A stretch of DNA of 40,074 bases from Chlamydiota bacterium. GTDB lineage: Bacteria; Chlamydiota; Chlamydiia; Chlamydiales; JABDDJ01. Made by a program: the position numbers and the translations under genes. How positions within the stretch are numbered: the stretch's first letter is position 1; every line of letters begins with the position of its first letter. Location of the stretch: the NCBI GenBank assembly GCA_013287645.1, contig JABDDJ010000022.1, positions 1-40,074 on the forward strand, given 5' to 3'. Under the pieces are notes generated by a model. That model saw only the letters and a program-made list of their open reading frames with translations, was not told the origin of the DNA and made no database searches. Of this stretch, positions 1 to 6,748 are shown piece after piece.

Positions 1-290
1 AAACTGATGAATCCCATCAAAATAAAGTAAAAAACAGTAGGTAAAGTAAATCTGCGTAAGAGAAAGGCTATTCCCCAGGAGAGTAAGATTGTTCCTGGAA
101 GAGTTCCAATAATTTCATAGTAAGGAATTAAAGAAGAGGACCCTCCAATATCGGCAATAGCAATAGCATTACGCGCGCTCCGCAGTACAGTAAAAGCAAG
201 AGTAAGTAGGGTCACCAGGCTAAAAAGAAGACTATTTATGCGCAATGAAATCTCGAAATAAAAACTAAAAAAATTGAAAATCTTAATCAA
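1..290 (-). CDS. Nucleotide (ATP/ADP-type) transporter, N-terminal fragment
   Basis: This reading frame runs off the left edge of the window. The conceptual protein has a hydrophobic first helix followed by VLRSARNA, then IPYYEIIGTLPGTILL and a second hydrophobic stretch with VFYFILMGFI. Chlamydial and rickettsial NTT transporters have the same order: ILRDTKD, IPFLK, GVLP and FYV elements around the first two helices. NTT proteins are inner-membrane carriers that exchange or import host nucleotides. No in-frame ATG lies near the start; a TTG at 288-290 is the first possible start after an in-frame stop, so the start is uncertain. Family call by motif resemblance only. Confidence 0.5.
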   Translation of the reverse strand, partial: MIKIFNFFSFYFEISLRINSLLFSLVTLLTLAFTVLRSARNAIAIADIGGSSSLIPYYEIIGTLPGTILLSWGIAFLLRRFTLPTVFYFILMGFIS

Positions 291-347
291 ATCATAACAA
301 TTCTTCAATATATTAGAGATATTATTTTTTAATGAAGGAGTAAAATA

Positions 348-1265
348 ATGTTGAAGAATTATGTAATCTTTACCACATCCCTGTTCCTAATGATGTTGAC
401 AGCTCTATCTGGAAGTCTTTTTTTACAAGATCAAGAACCAAAATTAATTATAAACATGGAAGATACAAATGCTCTCCCACGCAATTTTCGAAAAGCGCAA
501 ACCCCTTTTCTCAAGGAGCGCAGCTCAGAAGTGGTTTATCTTCCAGTGCGGAATGGATTAGACAAAATGAATATGTCGGGAAGTTCACAGTATTCTAAGG
601 GAGCCCTTCAAGTTATATTAAAAAATGTAGGGAGAGGTCCCGTTTATTTGATCGATTTACGCGAAGAGTCTCATGGATTTATCAACGATCATGCAGCGAG
701 TTGGTTTGTCGAGAGAAATTGGAAAAATCTGGGGCTTACTCCCCAGGAGATTGAGAGCGATCAACAGACTCGGTTGCTAGAGGTCCATCATATGGGTAAA
801 GCTTTTGTTTATTATGATAAACATGAAGAGAATCCCAATGAGATGCTAGTAAAGAATGTCTCTAGTGAAGAGCGCTTAGCTAAAAATTTAAAAGTTAATT
901 ACAAAAGATTTTATGTAACTGACCATATGCGCCCTAGAGATGAAGTTGTCGATGAGTTTATACAGTTTGTAAAGTCTCTTCCTGATAAAAACTGGCTCCA
1001 TTTTCATTGTAAGGGAGGGAAGGGGCGGACAACGACCTTTATGGCAATGTTTGACATGATGCATAATTCCCGTAGCGTCTCTTTTGAAGATATTATTTTA
1101 CGCCAATGGTTAATAGGTGGAATAAAGTTAGATGATCCCGAAAAAGATGCAGAATGGAAAGAGTTTTATGTGGGAGAGCGGTATGAATTCCTAAGGAATT
1201 TTTACAAGTATTGCCGCGAGCATCCACAGTTTGATATAAGCTGGTCGGAATATACACATAATTAG
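348..1265 (+). CDS. Secreted PTP-like (cysteine) phytase / inositol polyphosphate phosphatase
   Basis: The 305-residue protein begins with a hydrophobic signal-like segment (residues about 5-26). The active-site loop HCKGGKGRTT carries the CX5R signature, with Cys221 as nucleophile and Arg227 as phosphate binder, and is followed by a helix. Asp192 in TDHMRP, about 30 residues earlier, fits the general-acid loop. This arrangement is typical of PTP-like phytases, which remove phosphates from inositol polyphosphates through a phosphocysteine intermediate, and of related effector phosphatases in intracellular bacteria. The signal segment suggests action in the periplasm or outside the cell, possibly on host inositol phosphates. 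The gene stands alone, preceded by an AT-rich stretch and a GGAG ribosome binding site. A dual-specificity protein phosphatase is the main alternative. Confidence 0.75.
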   Translation: MLKNYVIFTTSLFLMMLTALSGSLFLQDQEPKLIINMEDTNALPRNFRKAQTPFLKERSSEVVYLPVRNGLDKMNMSGSSQYSKGALQVILKNVGRGPVYLIDLREESHGFINDHAASWFVERNWKNLGLTPQEIESDQQTRLLEVHHMGKAFVYYDKHEENPNEMLVKNVSSEERLAKNLKVNYKRFYVTDHMRPRDEVVDEFIQFVKSLPDKNWLHFHCKGGKGRTTTFMAMFDMMHNSRSVSFEDIILRQWLIGGIKLDDPEKDAEWKEFYVGERYEFLRNFYKYCREHPQFDISWSEYTHN

Positions 1266-1268
1266 AAA

Positions 1269-1290
1269 AAATTAAACGCAAAGTTTAAAT
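1269..1290. terminator. Short dyad between convergent genes
   Basis: TTAAAC and GTTTAA flank a GCAAA loop, directly between the stop codons of the phytase gene and the leftward gene at 1294. The sequence contains the AAACGCAAAG motif seen in the larger palindromes at 3117 and 13598, so it may be a minimal or decayed member of that family acting as a bidirectional terminator. The stem is short, so termination is inferred. Confidence 0.35.
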
Positions 1291-1293
1291 TCT

Positions 1294-1725
1294 TTATTCA
1301 CAAATATTTAAACTATGCATTAATTCTTCGTTTTCTTGGATTTCCCAAAGAAATTTTTCCAAGACTCGAAGAACTAACTTAGATGTATTATAGACTCCCG
1401 AGGTCAGGAAGGCGATTTCTAAATGAGGGCCTTTCTCATCCAGAATTGCAATGAGTGTGTAGGTAACTGCTCGGTTATTCATTAGATCGGGAACAATCCA
1501 AATGACAAATTGGTCGTTGACTAGAGTAATTTTTTCTTGAGTTTCCACTACCTGAAAAAATCGAGTTAAGCCTAATGGCTCGCTGTCTGAACGAAGATAG
1601 TGCAATAAATCCAAGCGGTGAAGAAGGTCTATATCAACGATAGTAACTCCGTCAGGAATCCATTCCGTTAAATTTTTTGTGTATTCTTTATAGCATTGTT
1701 CTAATGCTTGTATGTTCTCCATCAT
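1294..1725 (-). CDS. Conserved-looking hypothetical protein, about 143 residues
   Basis: No family recognised. The chosen start is the ATG of MMENIQ because a strong GGAGGAG ribosome binding site lies a few bases upstream; the longer frame beginning at 1740 would place that site inside the coding region. The protein is soluble, mildly acidic, without signal or membrane segment. It has alternating strand-like and helical stretches (DQFVIWIVPDL, AVTYTLIAILDEKG, HLEIAFLTSG) that suggest a small alpha/beta fold. It is divergent from the carboxypeptidase gene, and the two share the region 1726-1839. Size and layout recall type III secretion chaperone-like proteins, but nothing in the sequence proves it. 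Confidence 0.6.
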   Translation of the reverse strand: MMENIQALEQCYKEYTKNLTEWIPDGVTIVDIDLLHRLDLLHYLRSDSEPLGLTRFFQVVETQEKITLVNDQFVIWIVPDLMNNRAVTYTLIAILDEKGPHLEIAFLTSGVYNTSKLVLRVLEKFLWEIQENEELMHSLNICE

Positions 1726-1812
1726 ATCTCCTCCTCCCATCCTTGGACCGGACCTTGCATCCTCCTTGCGAATGCCTTATTAATAGCAAGATTTAGGCCA
1801 ACTTGTTATTAT

Positions 1813-1829
1813 TTGAATAAATTATTCAA
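1813..1829. promoter_or_regulatory. 17-bp dyad upstream of the carboxypeptidase gene
   Basis: TTGAATAA-A-TTATTCAA is a perfect dyad ending 10 bases before the ATG at 1840, in the divergent intergenic region. No clear Shine-Dalgarno precedes that ATG. The dyad could be an operator or an initiation-region hairpin; role inferred. Confidence 0.3.
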
Positions 1830-1839
1830 TTTCCTTGGT

Positions 1840-3114
1840 ATGCGATTAATTTATACTGCGATTTTTATATTAAAACTAACAATGGCATTCCCTTTGCTTG
1901 CCCTAACTTCGCTTTCTATGGATGTGAATGCGGAGTCAGCGGTATTGATCAATGGAGTAACCGGTAAAATTCTTTTTGAAAAAGAGGCTCATACCAAGCG
2001 TTCCCCAGCTAGCATTACAAAAATTGCTACAGCGATTTTTACTCTTTTAGTTGCCTCTGATAAACTGGATGAGCTCGTTACCGCTGATTACGATAGCGTT
2101 GCATGGGTCTCTGTAGCAGAAAAAAAGCGCTCTAACTATTCCATTCCAGCCTATTGGTTGGAGCCAGGGTATTCCAATATTTCTTTAAAAAAGGGCGAAG
2201 TACTCTCCCTGCGCGATTTATTCTATGGAATGATGCTTGTTTCGGGAGATGATGCCTCAAATCTCATTGCGAAACATGTAGGAGGGACCGTCCCCCAATT
2301 TATGGCAGGTTTAAACGCATATCTGCAAAAAATTGGCTGCAAAAATACACTCTTTTCCAATCCGCATGGCCTTTATCATCCCGACCATTACACGACAGCC
2401 TATGACATGGCCATTTTAACTAAAGAGGCCCTCAAAAACCCCCTTTTTCGCGAAGTGATCAAAACGACCCGCTACACACGACCTAAAACAAATCTTCAGG
2501 AAGCGACTACTTGGATACAAACAAATAAACTCCTATTGCGCGGGAAGTATTATTATCCTCATGCCATAGGTGGTAAGACAGGGTATATCCAGGCTGCTCA
2601 AAATACCATTGTAGCAGCTGCAGAAAAGGATGGAAGATTGCTGATAGCCGCACTTTTAAAGACAAAGGAGCGCAGAGAAATGTTTATCGATACGGCCAAG
2701 TTGTTTGAAATCGCTTTCAATGAACCTAAAGTAGAGAGAGTTCTTTTTAAAGAAGGTCCTCAAACATTTACTTACGTGTCACCTGTTGCCGCAACTCCTG
2801 TAACAACAGTACTTGAGAATGATGTCGTGGTAAGCTATTATCCTTCGGAAGAGCCTACTCTTAGTTGTAAGCTAATCTGGGATGAGATAAAGTTTCCCCT
2901 GAAAGCTGGTGAGAGAGTAGCTGAGCTGCTCATTACAAGCACTGAAGGGGATTATACCCATCGTGTTGAACTTAAAGCAGGAGCAGACGTGGATACAAGC
3001 TGGTTATACTATGTCACACATCTATTTGATAGCTGGTCTCCCGTACGCCTACTCGCTGCTGCCGCTCTCATTATTACCATCACGGTCGGCATTCTAGCCC
3101 GCCGCCGCTTTTAA
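1840..3114 (+). CDS. dacA: D-alanyl-D-alanine carboxypeptidase (PBP5/DacA family)
   Basis: All three penicillin-binding motifs are present, counted from the ATG at 1840: Ser58-I-T-K (SxxK nucleophile), Ser135-G-D-D in the SxN-type position, and Lys246-T-G. A signal peptide (residues 1-30, ending near VNAES) and a C-terminal membrane anchor (LLAAAALIITITVGIL before an Arg-rich end) place the enzyme on the outer face of the inner membrane. It trims the terminal D-Ala from peptidoglycan stem peptides. The open frame extends upstream to 1708, but that part overlaps the divergent gene and lacks signal character, so the internal start is preferred. In chlamydiae such enzymes belong to the reduced peptidoglycan machinery used for division. 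The paralogue name is uncertain. Confidence 0.85.
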   Translation: MRLIYTAIFILKLTMAFPLLALTSLSMDVNAESAVLINGVTGKILFEKEAHTKRSPASITKIATAIFTLLVASDKLDELVTADYDSVAWVSVAEKKRSNYSIPAYWLEPGYSNISLKKGEVLSLRDLFYGMMLVSGDDASNLIAKHVGGTVPQFMAGLNAYLQKIGCKNTLFSNPHGLYHPDHYTTAYDMAILTKEALKNPLFREVIKTTRYTRPKTNLQEATTWIQTNKLLLRGKYYYPHAIGGKTGYIQAAQNTIVAAAEKDGRLLIAALLKTKERREMFIDTAKLFEIAFNEPKVERVLFKEGPQTFTYVSPVAATPVTTVLENDVVVSYYPSEEPTLSCKLIWDEIKFPLKAGERVAELLITSTEGDYTHRVELKAGADVDTSWLYYVTHLFDSWSPVRLLAAAALIITITVGILARRRF

Positions 3115-3116
3115 TT

Positions 3117-3186
3117 TTAAACGCAAAGTCGCAAAGGCGCAAAGATGTAAAGAAAAATCTTTGCGCCTTTGCGCCTTTGCGTTTAA
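3117..3186. terminator. Bidirectional hairpin, CGCAAAG palindrome family
   Basis: Arms 3117-3146 and 3157-3186 are inverted copies with one mismatch, built from tandem GCAAAGGC units around a 10-base loop. It sits between the convergent stops of the carboxypeptidase gene and rsmA, and its right arm contains the rsmA stop codon. A close relative lies at 13598-13665. It would serve as a terminator for both genes. Confidence 0.65.
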
Positions 3187-3998
3187 ATTTTTTGGAATAG
3201 CTTTAACCAATCTTCTAGCGTCATCTCTTCAGGGCGTGTTGTGGGTGCTAGGTCAAGGATAGCGAGAGCTTTCTCAATGACATCTGCGCCATAGGTCTCT
3301 TTGAGAGAGGCGCGTAATGTTTTGCGTCTTTGGTTAAATGCTAGGTGAACGAGTTTCAAAAATGCCTCTGAGTCTATATCTTTAGGCGGGGTTTTTAGTG
3401 TTAATTCAACAACGGCAGAGTCTACTTTAGGAACGGGATAAAAGCACTTTCGGCTAACTCCAAAGCAATAAGCGGGTTTGGAATAAAACTGCAGGAACAC
3501 TGAAAGTGAGCTATAATCGCTGCTGCCTTTTACTGCAGTCATGCGTCGAGCTACCTCTTCTTGCACCATCACATAAATGGCATTGAATAGATGAGTCTTT
3601 GGGACAAGTCTTCCTAAGATGGGCGCTGTAAGGTGATAGGGAAGATTAGCAATCACTTTTGTAGGAAAGCTTAAGTGTTTTTCAAAAGAGAACTCTAAAA
3701 TATCTTCGGTAAAAATCTGCAGCTGATCGATAGGAGCTAAGCGTCTTAAGGATTGTGAGAGCAGGGTATCTTTTTCTACAGCTACGACTTTGCTTGAGGC
3801 TTGTAAAAGGCATTCTGTGAGCGCTCCTGGACCTGGACCTATTTCTAAGATGGTTTCGTTGGGCTGTATCTGGGCCACTGCGACAATCTTACGTAGGATA
3901 TTTCCATCGACGAGAAAATTCTGTGAAAGGTGCTTTTTTGGGCCTGTGGATAGGCTAGAGAGAAATTTCTTAAGTTCTGTGGGACGATAAATAGGCAT
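3183..3998 (-). CDS. rsmA: 16S rRNA dimethyladenosine transferase RsmA (KsgA)
   Basis: Dimethylates the two adjacent adenosines of the 3'-terminal 16S rRNA hairpin, a late step in 30S assembly. The sequence shows SQNFLVDGNILRKI, the SAM-binding motif ILEIGPGPGALT, the acidic VAVEKD strand end and the catalytic NLPYHLTAPIL. The ATG at 3998 gives MPIYRPTELKKFL, which fits family length; it lies one base after the TAA of the upstream surA-like gene, implying translational coupling. The longer frame to 4055 would overlap that gene. Chlamydial genomes commonly pair ksgA with this neighbour. Confidence 0.95.
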   Translation of the reverse strand: MPIYRPTELKKFLSSLSTGPKKHLSQNFLVDGNILRKIVAVAQIQPNETILEIGPGPGALTECLLQASSKVVAVEKDTLLSQSLRRLAPIDQLQIFTEDILEFSFEKHLSFPTKVIANLPYHLTAPILGRLVPKTHLFNAIYVMVQEEVARRMTAVKGSSDYSSLSVFLQFYSKPAYCFGVSRKCFYPVPKVDSAVVELTLKTPPKDIDSEAFLKLVHLAFNQRRKTLRASLKETYGADVIEKALAILDLAPTTRPEEMTLEDWLKLFQKI

Positions 3999-3999
3999 C

Positions 4000-5043
4000 T
4001 TAGCGCAATACAAAGGGCTGATAATCTTCCTTAGTGACAAATTGCTGTACGGCAAAGTGCTTATGTAGTCTGTTAAAGTAGGCCTCAGATTCTTTGCCTG
4101 TAATTTCGTTGAAGATGCGCTCTTTAATGATGTTTTCTACTTTATCTAGAGGCTCTGCACCTTCTGGCAACTTCTCTTCCATATAAAAAATGCGGAAGAT
4201 GGTCGACTTTGTTGCCTTGCTTTTCTGGGCAACAGGCTGCGAATACTTTCCTGCGTCTAATGAAGCTAGAAGGTCGCGATTCATTTCTGAAACTTCTTTA
4301 GGGGCTTGTAGGAACTGTTCTGACACTGAAACTACGGTCTCTTTCTGTACTCCACGTTTGGTCAGTTCTGCTACAAGGTTATACAAGGGAATATTTTCTT
4401 CAGTGAGTAAGTGATGGGCTAAGTTAGCGCCCTCTGCTGCTCGGCTATTGTCGCTATCTCTGAAGGAGATTAGGCGGTACTTCCAGCGCTCGGGGAGGCG
4501 ATTTTCAACAGCATAGGTTTCATAGGCTTTCCTAACAGCTTGTGGAGTCATTGCACGTTGAGCTGCCGGGTTGATGCGTAGGTAGACCATGCGTCGAATA
4601 GTGAGATCGCCTTTGAGAATGTTCCAAGCTTCATCATAGCTGAGGCCTAATTCGTCCAGGGTGGCAACGATATTTGGGCCAAAGAGGTTTTCCATCTCTT
4701 GGCGGATTTCTCCGGTCGGTACAGAAAAGCTAACTTCTTCAGCATCCGCTAAGACGAGTTCTTTATCAATTAATTCGTTTAAAACATGTTTCCAGTTGAT
4801 CGTATAGTACTGGTATTTTGCATCTAGAATATCTCTATACTGCGGAAACTGCTGATAGAAAATCATGTCGAGTTTCTTAATGACATCGTAAAGAGTGATG
4901 GGTTTACCATTAACTCTCGCCAAAATACTGTTATTAAACTCGATATGAGTTGGCTGTTTAGAAGGAGAAAGAAGGCTTGTATCTCTAATCCCATGCAAAG
5001 AACAACAAGCTGTAAAAGCTAATGCTAAAAATATCTTTTTCAT
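4000..5043 (-). CDS. SurA-like periplasmic chaperone / parvulin-type peptidyl-prolyl isomerase
   Basis: A 347-residue exported protein. It starts with a signal peptide (MKKIFLALAFTACCSLHG), followed by ARVNGKPITLYDVIKKLD, the typical SurA N-terminal opening in which VNGxxIT begins the first helix. Residues about 30-190 are helical like SurA_N. Residues about 190-300 (RWKYRLISF through SQPVAQKSKATKSTIFRI) resemble a diverged parvulin domain. It should help outer-membrane proteins fold. The Cys pair near residue 12 raises the possibility of a lipoprotein, but the lipobox (FTAC) is poor. It is directly upstream of rsmA with one base between them and about 30 bases downstream of rsmB. Confidence 0.7.
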   Translation of the reverse strand: MKKIFLALAFTACCSLHGIRDTSLLSPSKQPTHIEFNNSILARVNGKPITLYDVIKKLDMIFYQQFPQYRDILDAKYQYYTINWKHVLNELIDKELVLADAEEVSFSVPTGEIRQEMENLFGPNIVATLDELGLSYDEAWNILKGDLTIRRMVYLRINPAAQRAMTPQAVRKAYETYAVENRLPERWKYRLISFRDSDNSRAAEGANLAHHLLTEENIPLYNLVAELTKRGVQKETVVSVSEQFLQAPKEVSEMNRDLLASLDAGKYSQPVAQKSKATKSTIFRIFYMEEKLPEGAEPLDKVENIIKERIFNEITGKESEAYFNRLHKHFAVQQFVTKEDYQPFVLR

Positions 5044-5075
5044 CGGTGACTCACCCGCTTAAACCAATAACTATA

Positions 5076-6203
5076 TCAGACACGTCTCTTCAGCACAACT
5101 CCAAAGAAGCCGTCCATTTCCCCTTCTTTGGGAATTGTTTTTAGGGGTGTACCCTCTACGACAAGATCGTATACTCGCAGGAAATGTTCAAGCTGCTGCT
5201 CGTTCTCTTCATTCAGAAGGCTGCAGGTGGCATACACGATATGCCCTTCAGGATGCATATAGCTGAGAGCTTTTTCAAAAATCATGCGCTGCTGCCCCAG
5301 GAGTCGCTCTAACATCTCGTCGCTATAGCGCCATTTCATATCCGGATTGCGACGCAAGGTTCCTGTTCCAGTGCAAGGAGCGTCTACTAATACCCAATCC
5401 ATCTTTTTTTTGAGCTTATTTAAGGAGGGATGCCCTTCTTGGAGAGTCTGTATATTTTGGACCCCTGCGCGCCTTAGGCGTTGCTTAGCTTCTGTTAAGG
5501 CGTGCGCCCTGACGTCATGCAGGTAGAGCTGTCCCTTTCCTTGTAGACTAGGTGCAATGGCTAACGCTTTTCCCCCTGCGCCCGCGCAGTAATCCAGCAC
5601 ATGTTCCCCGGGGAGCGCTTTGATAAGTTTGGCAACGAGTTGGCTGGCTTCATCTTGCATTTCAAATAGCCCTTTTTGAAATTCGGGTAGGCTATAAAAA
5701 TGGATTTTTTGTTTAAAGATGATACCGTCGGGGCTGTGTTGAGTAGGAGATATATTAAATTGGTCTTTCCAGCGGTTTAATAGCTCATCGCGGGAGATTT
5801 TTAGTGTATTAACACGGATGCAGGTGGGCGCGGGCGAGTTGCAAGCTAGGCAAAGCTTGAAGGCGCCTTCTTCACCAAATGTATTAGAAATTCTTTTAAA
5901 GAGGTCTTCAGGAAAACTGCATCTGATGTGTGGTGGAAGAGCTTTTCCCTTTGTACGCCATTGATCTTGCTGATAGATGCGTAGACGTTCAGTCCAGATT
6001 TTTTCTCTTCCAAGAGCGTCTAAAAGACCTTGCCAGCGCACGAGAGCATAACAAGTCTCAGAGATTTCGTATCGGTCTTTAGATCCAAGCGCTTTATGCA
6101 GTTTAAAATAGCGATAGATAGCGGCGTCTAAAGGCAGTGAACTTATAGTATACTCACTTAAGAGTTTAAGAATGTGAAATTCGCGAAATGGGATTTTTTC
6201 CAT
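5076..6203 (-). CDS. rsmB: 16S rRNA m5C methyltransferase, RsmB (Sun/NOP2) family
   Basis: The N-terminal NusB-like helical domain (residues about 1-130) is followed by a class I methyltransferase domain. Visible motifs are VLDYCAGAGGKALAIA (SAM), LHDVRA, the catalytic-region DAPCTGTGTLRRNPD and YATCSLLNEENE, which carry the two family cysteines. It methylates a cytosine in 16S rRNA. The ATG at 6203 (MEKIPFREFH) is preferred. An in-frame GTG at 6218 is possible, but the AGGA upstream is spaced poorly for both. The first codons form the 69-bp sequence repeated twice downstream in the island, so the island was built against this gene start without destroying it. Confidence 0.85.
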   Translation of the reverse strand: MEKIPFREFHILKLLSEYTISSLPLDAAIYRYFKLHKALGSKDRYEISETCYALVRWQGLLDALGREKIWTERLRIYQQDQWRTKGKALPPHIRCSFPEDLFKRISNTFGEEGAFKLCLACNSPAPTCIRVNTLKISRDELLNRWKDQFNISPTQHSPDGIIFKQKIHFYSLPEFQKGLFEMQDEASQLVAKLIKALPGEHVLDYCAGAGGKALAIAPSLQGKGQLYLHDVRAHALTEAKQRLRRAGVQNIQTLQEGHPSLNKLKKKMDWVLVDAPCTGTGTLRRNPDMKWRYSDEMLERLLGQQRMIFEKALSYMHPEGHIVYATCSLLNEENEQQLEHFLRVYDLVVEGTPLKTIPKEGEMDGFFGVVLKRRV

Positions 6204-6217
6204 AGAACGAGTATACA
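6149..6217 (+). repeat. Direct repeat copy 1 (69 bp, genuine rsmB start)
   Basis: This stretch is identical to 10869-10937 and 12439-12507. It is nearly bounded by a short inverted pair, GTATACTC at 6148-6155 and GAGTATAC at 6209-6216. Similarity with copy 2 continues outside the core, over about 6135-6267. It encodes the N-terminus of rsmB on the minus strand, so this is the ancestral copy. It marks the left end of the RiPP module. Confidence 0.85.
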
Positions 6218-6307
6218 CTATCCTAGATGTTTAATCAAAGTCTTTCTCCCTTCACAAAGGCGAAAGTAAATCTGATCATTGTTTGTTTAGTTTGAGTATA
6301 AAAAGAC

Positions 6308-6336
6308 TTGGGACTTAAAATGATATTTGCTATATT
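6308..6336 (+). promoter_or_regulatory. Candidate sigma-70-type promoter for the RiPP operon
   Basis: TTGGGA (6308-6313) and TATATT (6331-6336) are separated by 17 bases and lie about 70 bases before the first island ORF. No other convincing pair was seen in 6219-6403. Prediction from consensus resemblance only. Confidence 0.35.
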
Positions 6337-6403
6337 TATTCTGACAAACAATACTTATTGTCGTTTAGACGAAAAATTCAACTAACTCAAGTAATACTCA
6401 CCA

Positions 6404-6733
6404 ATGAAAACCATTTGCATTAAAACCAAACTAAAAAAAGACTCTCTTAATGAAGTCCGTCAGTGGTTCCAAACGCTAAAAGACAGAAAAAAAGAGACTT
6501 TGGAATCACTTAAAAATGAAGAAGTTTTTGTTGAAACCGCCTTTTTGGATAAACAAGGAGATGATTTATTTTTAATCTATTACATGAAAGCCAAAGATAT
6601 TGCTTATGCATATGAAGTTTTTAATAAATCTACTTTAGCGATAGATCATTATTATAAAGAGTGCTGGTATAAATTCTGCGAAGGCAGAATAGTATTAGAA
6701 GAACTCTTGGATATTGATCGAATTGACTTATAA
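6404..6733 (+). CDS. DUF6176-like small protein, first gene of the RiPP operon
   Basis: A 109-residue soluble protein. The pattern (TKLKKDSLNEVRQWFQ, then ETLESLKNEEVFVETAFLD, then DLFLIYYMKAKD and a C-terminal acidic helix) resembles DUF6176 proteins, small alpha/beta domains of the dimeric ferredoxin-like type. Biochemical function is not established. It lies 15 bases upstream of the cyclodehydratase gene on the same strand, so co-transcription is likely. The start ATG has no clear Shine-Dalgarno. Its last 34 bases recur exactly at 11022-11055, ahead of the P450 gene, showing that this gene is part of the duplicated architecture. Family call from memory of the pattern. Confidence 0.6.
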   Translation: MKTICIKTKLKKDSLNEVRQWFQTLKDRKKETLESLKNEEVFVETAFLDKQGDDLFLIYYMKAKDIAYAYEVFNKSTLAIDHYYKECWYKFCEGRIVLEELLDIDRIDL

Positions 6734-6748
6734 ATCGAATGTAAACCT

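Noticed and set aside
1708..1839. N-terminal extension of the carboxypeptidase frame
   Set aside because: It overlaps the divergent gene and its ribosome binding site, and the signal peptide starts at the ATG at 1840.
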